19,319 nt of DNA from Candidatus Jordarchaeum madagascarense. Lineage in GTDB: Archaea; Asgardarchaeota; Jordiarchaeia; Jordiarchaeales; Jordiarchaeaceae. Below are positions 15,123 through 19,319 of this stretch, in pieces (position 1 is the first letter of the stretch; the number at the start of each line of letters is the position of its first letter). A model generated the notes under the pieces. The model was given only the letters and a program-made list of their open reading frames with translations. It did not search any database and had not been told where the DNA came from. The position numbers and the translations under genes are program-made. The DNA lies in contig DXJA01000233.1 in assembly GCA_019056875.1 (NCBI GenBank), forward strand, positions 1 through 19,319. The letters run 5' to 3'.

Positions 15123-16183
15123 TAGGTCACCTCTTTTGAATAAGCAATCACCGGTTCTCCTCCCCTAGGTGCCCAAACAAGATCTGGCTCCTCGCAAACA
15201 CTTCTTATTGCACACTCTTCACTAGCAATGTATACGCGGTCACCCTTCCTAGCGGCTATTAGCGGGCGAAGCTTAACTCTATCCGTTAATCCGAGCATAA
15301 AATCGTTAGTAGCTACCACTATACTGAAAGGCCCATTTACCATTGCTCCGCCATAAGTCATTCTTAGTGCCTGAATAGTCTTTCCTTTTGAAGTATTATC
15401 AGATCTAATCTCTTTCCAAAACAGGGGTGCCAAAACACCACAAGCAATTTCTAGGGGTATCTGGTGTTTTCTTACTAGTAAATCGAACAAGTAGGCTAAC
15501 ACCTCGGTATCAGTTAGCAGGGTGCACTTGTACCCCCACATTTCCAAGAAATTTTTGTTAGTTCCATAGGAGCTGATTTCTCCATTGTGAACCACAGAAC
15601 AATCCAGGATGTTGAAGGGATGGGCCCCGCCCCACCAGCCAGGAGTATTGGTTGGATATCTTCCATGAGCTATCCAGGTGTATCCCGAGTAATCTTCTAT
15701 GCGGAAATAGTCTGCTACTGCTTTGGGATAACCTACTGCTTTAAAAACTCCCATGTTCTTTCCGCTGGAAAAAACATGGGCTCCAGGAATCTTCTCATTT
15801 ATGTACATGACAACCTTAACAATATAGTCGTCAGCATTTTCCACTTCCCTTGGTGGTCCTAAGAAATAGCGCCAGCTTATAGATTTAGTGTCATCGATCA
15901 GCTCTGATTTTCTAACCGGTATTGGTTCATCGTCAATAACTCTCAAACTTTCGTACAGGAAGTTTTCTGTTTTATTCCTTGCCTCTTGATCCTCGAAATT
16001 CAAGTGGAACACGTAATAATCCTTGTACTCCGGATAAATTCCGTAGCCCGCGAATCCTCCGCCCAGCCCATTGTATCGAAAGTTCATCGAGTCGATAGAA
16101 GTTACTATCTCACTTCCCGGAATCAGATTTCTCTTTGTACTCATTATTCCACTGATACCGCAACCATCAATTACTTTAGACAT
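15122..16183 (-). CDS. Glutamate synthase class II glutamine amidotransferase subunit
   Basis: 353 residues, the stand-alone GATase domain of archaeal glutamate synthase, which releases ammonia from glutamine. The Ntn nucleophile motif is CGISGIMS with Cys at position 8, so the leader MSKVIDG must be removed or the enzyme would lack a free N-terminal Cys; no start codon lies next to the Cys. Other family signs are HGRYPTNTPGWWGGAHPFN, VVHNGEISSYGTN and LTDTEVLAYLFDLL. It begins inside the end of the HdrBC gene (8-base overlap) and ends in TAATG with the FMN subunit, so translation is likely coupled. Confidence 0.92.
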   Translation of the reverse strand: MSKVIDGCGISGIMSTKRNLIPGSEIVTSIDSMNFRYNGLGGGFAGYGIYPEYKDYYVFHLNFEDQEARNKTENFLYESLRVIDDEPIPVRKSELIDDTKSISWRYFLGPPREVENADDYIVKVVMYINEKIPGAHVFSSGKNMGVFKAVGYPKAVADYFRIEDYSGYTWIAHGRYPTNTPGWWGGAHPFNILDCSVVHNGEISSYGTNKNFLEMWGYKCTLLTDTEVLAYLFDLLVRKHQIPLEIACGVLAPLFWKEIRSDNTSKGKTIQALRMTYGGAMVNGPFSIVVATNDFMLGLTDRVKLRPLIAARKGDRVYIASEECAIRSVCEEPDLVWAPRGGEPVIAYSKEVT

Positions 16184-17471
16184 CGCTCTTTACCAACCTC
16201 TTAATCTTCTCGGAATTCGGCTTAGGGGGTTCCGGAAGATCAAATTTTTTTCTCAGCGCTTTTGAGGGAGGAATGGCAAAGCCACTATTCAGAACATTGG
16301 CCACCTGGTTTCTAATACCCTCAGGAATAAGCTCCCCTTCAGAAACTATACTCTTTAATTTGGAAAAAATTTCTACAAGCCCCATACTTTGGGGACAAAG
16401 CTCGTGGCAGGTATAACACTCGGTACAGCGCCAGAATTCTCCCGATTCCAGAATCTCTTTTAACCCGCCCTTTAGTAGAATCTTAACTATTTGATGGGGA
16501 TCGAAATTCTCGTCTGCTACCGGGCAGTCAGAGGAACACGCACCACATCTCGCACAATTATTGAGAACTGTTACATCAAAAAGTTCTGAGAGAGTTTTTA
16601 GCGCCTCTCTACGTTCCTTAATTCTATTTAACAAGTCTAAAACGCTAATTTTGTGGGTGGATAGTCCCATACTTTCTGGTTCTAGTCCCAGTGCCAATCC
16701 TAGTAGTTCCAGATAGTAGAATACGGGAACGCCCGGCTTTTTTTTCATTAGTTTCTGAGCCGAATCATACTGCTGGAAACATGAAGGGCAAACAACAACC
16801 AAACAGTCAGCCTTTTCCTTAACCTCATCCAGTTTCCTTTTGGATAATAGTAGCGCCTCACCCGATTCCACCAGGCTTAAACCACTGCCGCAGCAAAGCA
16901 TTTTGGTTTCATAATCAACGGTTTCTGCTCCCAGAACTTGACACAATTTATCAAGAGACACTGGATTCAATGGATTATCAAATAAGATTACTTCACTAGG
17001 CCTGAGAAGATGGCAACCATAATGGCAGGCTATTTTCAAACCATGAAGAGGGTAAATGATTTTTTCGTTTATGGTATCTAATCCGATTTCAATCAAGAGT
17101 TCCACAAAGTGTTTTACCTCAATGTTTCCATTGTAGTTTAAACCAATTTCTGCCAGCTTCGAGTTTACGCGCTGTCTCAAATCCTTATCTTTTTTTAATT
17201 CCAAGTTAGCTTTCTTAAGACTTTCAGAACAACCGCTGCAAAGGCACAGAATATCAAGCCCCCGTGTTTCAGCCAGTGCAAGATTTCTGGCTGCCAAAAA
17301 GTACCAATAATCATCGTTAACAGCCTCAACAGCAATAGTATTGGGGCAGCACGAAAAATCATATACGTCTTCGAGTTCTACACCTAACTTGTTTAAAACC
17401 TTTCTTGCGGTAATTTCTAACGAAGGAAGTCTAAAAGGAACCAAACAACCTAAAAATAACGCATACCTCAT
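16176..17471 (-). CDS. HdrB-HdrC fusion protein (heterodisulfide reductase-like, two CCG domains plus 2[4Fe-4S])
   Basis: 431 residues. Two CCG cluster-binding repeats are complete: C9-X31-C41C42-X35-C78-X2-C81 and C153-X39-C193C194-X33-C228-X2-C231. These are the residues that bind the two noncubane 4Fe-4S clusters of HdrB. The C-terminal part is HdrC-like, with two cubane motifs C306, C309, C312, C316-P and C349, C352, C355, C359-P. The order B-then-C is the reverse of HdrD. It is the first gene of the operon, overlapping the glutamate synthase amidotransferase gene by eight bases. HdrBC proteins exchange electrons between iron-sulfur donors and thiol/disulfide or other acceptors. Its role with glutamate synthase is inferred from the operon alone; an electron-delivery module is the simplest idea. 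Confidence 0.9.
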   Translation of the reverse strand: MRYALFLGCLVPFRLPSLEITARKVLNKLGVELEDVYDFSCCPNTIAVEAVNDDYWYFLAARNLALAETRGLDILCLCSGCSESLKKANLELKKDKDLRQRVNSKLAEIGLNYNGNIEVKHFVELLIEIGLDTINEKIIYPLHGLKIACHYGCHLLRPSEVILFDNPLNPVSLDKLCQVLGAETVDYETKMLCCGSGLSLVESGEALLLSKRKLDEVKEKADCLVVVCPSCFQQYDSAQKLMKKKPGVPVFYYLELLGLALGLEPESMGLSTHKISVLDLLNRIKERREALKTLSELFDVTVLNNCARCGACSSDCPVADENFDPHQIVKILLKGGLKEILESGEFWRCTECYTCHELCPQSMGLVEIFSKLKSIVSEGELIPEGIRNQVANVLNSGFAIPPSKALRKKFDLPEPPKPNSEKIKRLVKSDV

Positions 17472-17722
17472 TCAATCACCGATAAAAACACTTGTTGTTA
17501 CCGTATCTCATCAATTTTTAGAAACGGTAGATAAGAATCAAAAATGGCAATTCATCTCCTTTCTCGAGTTTCATTTATTTCTCCTCATATTTTCTTGGTA
17601 TTTTATTGTTACAGCTTTGTTAGGGAAATCACTTCTTGTACCGAAATGATCATTCATCTCCTGTCTACATGTCAGTTATCGAAGTTGATTCGGTAACATG
17701 TAATTACCAACATATATATTTT
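17472..17722 (-). promoter_or_regulatory. Long leader/promoter region of the HdrBC-glutamate synthase operon
   Basis: Read on the minus strand. A TATA-like AAATATATAT (about 17711-17720) would give a leader of about 220 bases; a nearer CAATAAAATA (about 17600-17609) is an alternative. Features include a hairpin TTATCGAA/TTCGGTAA with a 5-base loop (17676-17696); an 18-codon ORF (17574-17518) with AGGAG six bases before its ATG; and an inverted repeat ACGGTA/TACCGT (17524-17529, 17499-17504) just past its stop. AGGAGATGAAT occurs twice (17560-17550 and 17662-17652). The SD of the operon's first gene is a close GGTGAT. Regulation by this leader is speculative. Confidence 0.3.
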
Positions 17723-17818
17723 TCCAAGGTATTTATGATTAATAGTAATTTTTATCAGGTGTACATGGATTAGCCCAAAAAAGCAACAGGTAATAGATAA
17801 GAACAGAATTTGGAAAGA

Positions 17819-17875
17819 AATATTGGCGCACATCAAACCTTATAGGGGAATAATCAAAAAGTGAGCGCCAATATT
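17819..17875. repeat. Perfect 11-base inverted repeat downstream of glnA
   Basis: AATATTGGCGC (17819-17829) and GCGCCAATATT (17865-17875) flank a 35-base spacer; two or three more pairs can form inside after one mismatch. It begins 29 bases past the glnA stop on the minus strand and is followed in that direction by a pyrimidine-rich TTTCTTTCC. A 3'-end hairpin of the glnA message is the most likely reading. Confidence 0.5.
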
Positions 17876-17903
17876 GTGACGCTGGTTTTTCTAAATAGAT
17901 GAA

Positions 17904-19244
17904 TCAAAGTACTGGCAGATACCTCTGCCACTCCCAGCTAGTTACCGCCATAGAGAACTCTTTCCATTCTTTCTTCTTTCCTTCCACGAACCTAGAAAAA
18001 ACATGGTCTCCTAATGCTTCTTTAGCTAGCATACTTTTTTCTGTAAGGCTTATCGCTTCACCAAGTGATCCGGGAAGTTGATCGATATAAAACTCTTTTA
18101 GTTGTGCGTCATCGAATTCGTAAACATCTTCGTCCACGGGGTTTGGTGGTTCAATCTTATTTTTGATTCCCTCAAGGCCAGCTTTAAGCATCACTGCGAA
18201 TGCTAGGTATGGATTTGTTGAAGAATCGGGACAGCGAAGCTCAGCTCTAATGGATTTTTCTCTTCCAACAAAGTACTCTGGGACTCTAATAAGGGATGAT
18301 CTGTTTCTCCGCCCCCAGCATATATATACTGGGGCTTCATAGCCGGGAACTAGTCTCTTGTAGGAGTTTACTGTAGGTGCTAAAACTGAAATTATTTCTT
18401 TAATATATTGTAACTGGCCACCTATGAAGTAGAGCGCAGTTTCGGAAAGGCCGTATTTTCCGTTTTTATCGAAGAAGGCGTTTTTATCTCTGGTCCAAAG
18501 ACTTTGATGAACATGCATTCCAGAGCCGTTTATTCCAAAGAGCGGCTTAGGCATAAAAGATGCAAAAAGATTATGCTTCTTGGCAATGGCCTTTAATGCA
18601 TATTTATAGGTTATTACTGCATCCGCTACGTGTAGAGCGTCGCCATATCTGAAGTCAATTTCATGCTGGCCGGGTGCCACCTCGTGATGCCCCATCTCGA
18701 CCTGTATACCCATATCCTCAAGGGTTGCGGCTGCTTCTCCACGAACTTCGAACGCCAGATCCAAAGGCGCAAGGTCGAAGTAGCCTCCGTGGTCTTGAGG
18801 CACGGGTTCTATTCCGTCAGTTTGTTTGAATAGGAAGAATTCTAATTCGGGGCCTACATAGTAGTTAAAGCCCATTTTCTTTGCTTCTTCCAGATTTTTT
18901 CTCAGAATGTATCTTGGATCTCCTTCAAAGGGGGTGCCCTCAACCCGGTATACGTCACAGAAAATTGTGGCTACTTTTTTGTTTGTTATTCTAGGAGACA
19001 GTATTGTGAAGGAAGTGGGATCAGGGATTAGTCTCATGTCGCTTTCGTATATTCTCGCGAATCCCTCTATTGAGGAACCGTCAAAGCCTATACCGTTATT
19101 TAACACTTCTTCTATTTCCCTGGGGGGTATTGCACAGGTTTTTGCGGTGCCAAATATGTCTACAAATTGCAGCGTTATGAGGCTTATGTCATTGGATTTC
19201 ACCTTTTCAATTACTTGTTGCTTCAGTTCTTCCTTGGATTGCAT
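17904..19244 (-). CDS. glnA: Glutamine synthetase type I
   Basis: 446 residues, normal GSI-alpha length. It makes glutamine from glutamate, ammonia and ATP as a dodecamer. Motifs: GIGFDGSSIEGFARIYESDM, the metal-site YVGPELEFFLF, MGHHEVAPGQHEIDF, NGSGMHVHQSLW, the glutamate/ATP-site RNRSSLIRVPEYF and RAELRCPDSSTNPYLAF. The tyrosine-containing adenylylation segment typical of bacterial GSI-beta is not seen in the region following AGLEGI, so control is more likely transcriptional or by feedback or binding proteins. GAGGTG is five bases before ATG. The next operon on the same strand (HdrBC-glutamate synthase) follows after a 432-base gap, giving a GS-GOGAT neighbourhood. Confidence 0.97.
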   Translation of the reverse strand: MQSKEELKQQVIEKVKSNDISLITLQFVDIFGTAKTCAIPPREIEEVLNNGIGFDGSSIEGFARIYESDMRLIPDPTSFTILSPRITNKKVATIFCDVYRVEGTPFEGDPRYILRKNLEEAKKMGFNYYVGPELEFFLFKQTDGIEPVPQDHGGYFDLAPLDLAFEVRGEAAATLEDMGIQVEMGHHEVAPGQHEIDFRYGDALHVADAVITYKYALKAIAKKHNLFASFMPKPLFGINGSGMHVHQSLWTRDKNAFFDKNGKYGLSETALYFIGGQLQYIKEIISVLAPTVNSYKRLVPGYEAPVYICWGRRNRSSLIRVPEYFVGREKSIRAELRCPDSSTNPYLAFAVMLKAGLEGIKNKIEPPNPVDEDVYEFDDAQLKEFYIDQLPGSLGEAISLTEKSMLAKEALGDHVFSRFVEGKKKEWKEFSMAVTSWEWQRYLPVL

Positions 19245-19249
19245 TCTAA

Positions 19250-19312
19250 CACCTCTTGACTATTTGTTTTTTTGTTTAGTATTATACCATTTAGGTATAT
19301 ATTTTTAAATAT
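19250..19312 (-). promoter_or_regulatory. glnA promoter with candidate operator TATACC-N5-GGTATA
   Basis: On the minus strand an ATATTTAAAAATAT box A (about 19299-19312) precedes the inverted repeat TATACC-ATTTA-GGTATA (19283-19299), which would lie between box A and the transcription start. GAGGTG (19255-19250) is the SD. The methanogen NrpR operator GGAA-N6-TTCC is not present in the visible part. The window ends here, so upstream sites may be missing. Confidence 0.45.
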
Positions 19313-19319
19313 TTCTACC

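Noticed and set aside
17550..17662. 28-codon ORF starting in the first AGGAGATGAAT repeat (minus strand)
   Set aside because: Its ATG touches the SD with no spacing, so translation is unlikely. The 18-codon ORF overlapping its stop is better placed and is reported instead.

Overview
The window is archaeal chromosome. It carries an MCM helicase next to a B-A type GINS subunit, an archaeal-type split glutamate synthase, NDP-forming acyl-CoA synthetase alpha subunits, a TrpY-like regulator, a Roadblock/LC7 protein and HdrB/HdrC domains. Promoters look like archaeal box A elements, and several starts are TTG preceded by Shine-Dalgarno (SD) motifs. An anaerobic lineage (methanogen-related or TACK/Bathyarchaeia-like) fits, but I cannot fix the taxon from sequence alone. 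No CRISPR array, insertion sequence, tRNA or rRNA was seen.

Layout. 55-1482 (-): a threonine-synthase-fold protein fused to a PadR-type winged helix, with Arg at the catalytic lysine position. 1666-4356 (+): the replication pair gins23-mcm. 4538-5005 (-): a lone Roadblock/LC7 protein. 5364-7421: divergent trpB2 (-) and trpY-like regulator (+) with two TGTACA boxes between them. 7503-7637: a possible structured RNA. 7664-8143 (-): a small protein with a Lys/Ala-rich tail. 8280-11298 (+): two tandem acyl-CoA synthetase alpha subunits with no beta subunit in the window. 11433-12242 (+): an unrecognised protein. 12330-12851 (+): two stand-alone Lrp-type ligand-binding domains. 12893-17471 (-): a tightly overlapping operon of an HdrB-HdrC fusion followed by the three parts of glutamate synthase. 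17904-19244 (-): glutamine synthetase.

The right half is a nitrogen-assimilation region: glutamine synthetase feeds glutamine to the three-part glutamate synthase, and two small amino-acid-sensing domains lie beside them. No NAD(P)H-dependent glutamate synthase beta subunit is present. Instead an HdrBC fusion leads the operon, which suggests an unusual electron or thiol route into glutamate synthesis. The left half holds amino-acid genes (threonine-synthase-like, trpB2) with their regulators.

The best candidates for something undescribed are (1) the lysine-less threonine-synthase/PadR fusion, possibly an amino-acid-sensing transcription factor built on a PLP-enzyme fold; (2) the HdrBC-glutamate synthase operon; and (3) abrupt switches of synonymous codon use inside single genes (third positions about 80% A/C changing to about 85% G/T at one point in the second acyl-CoA synthetase gene).
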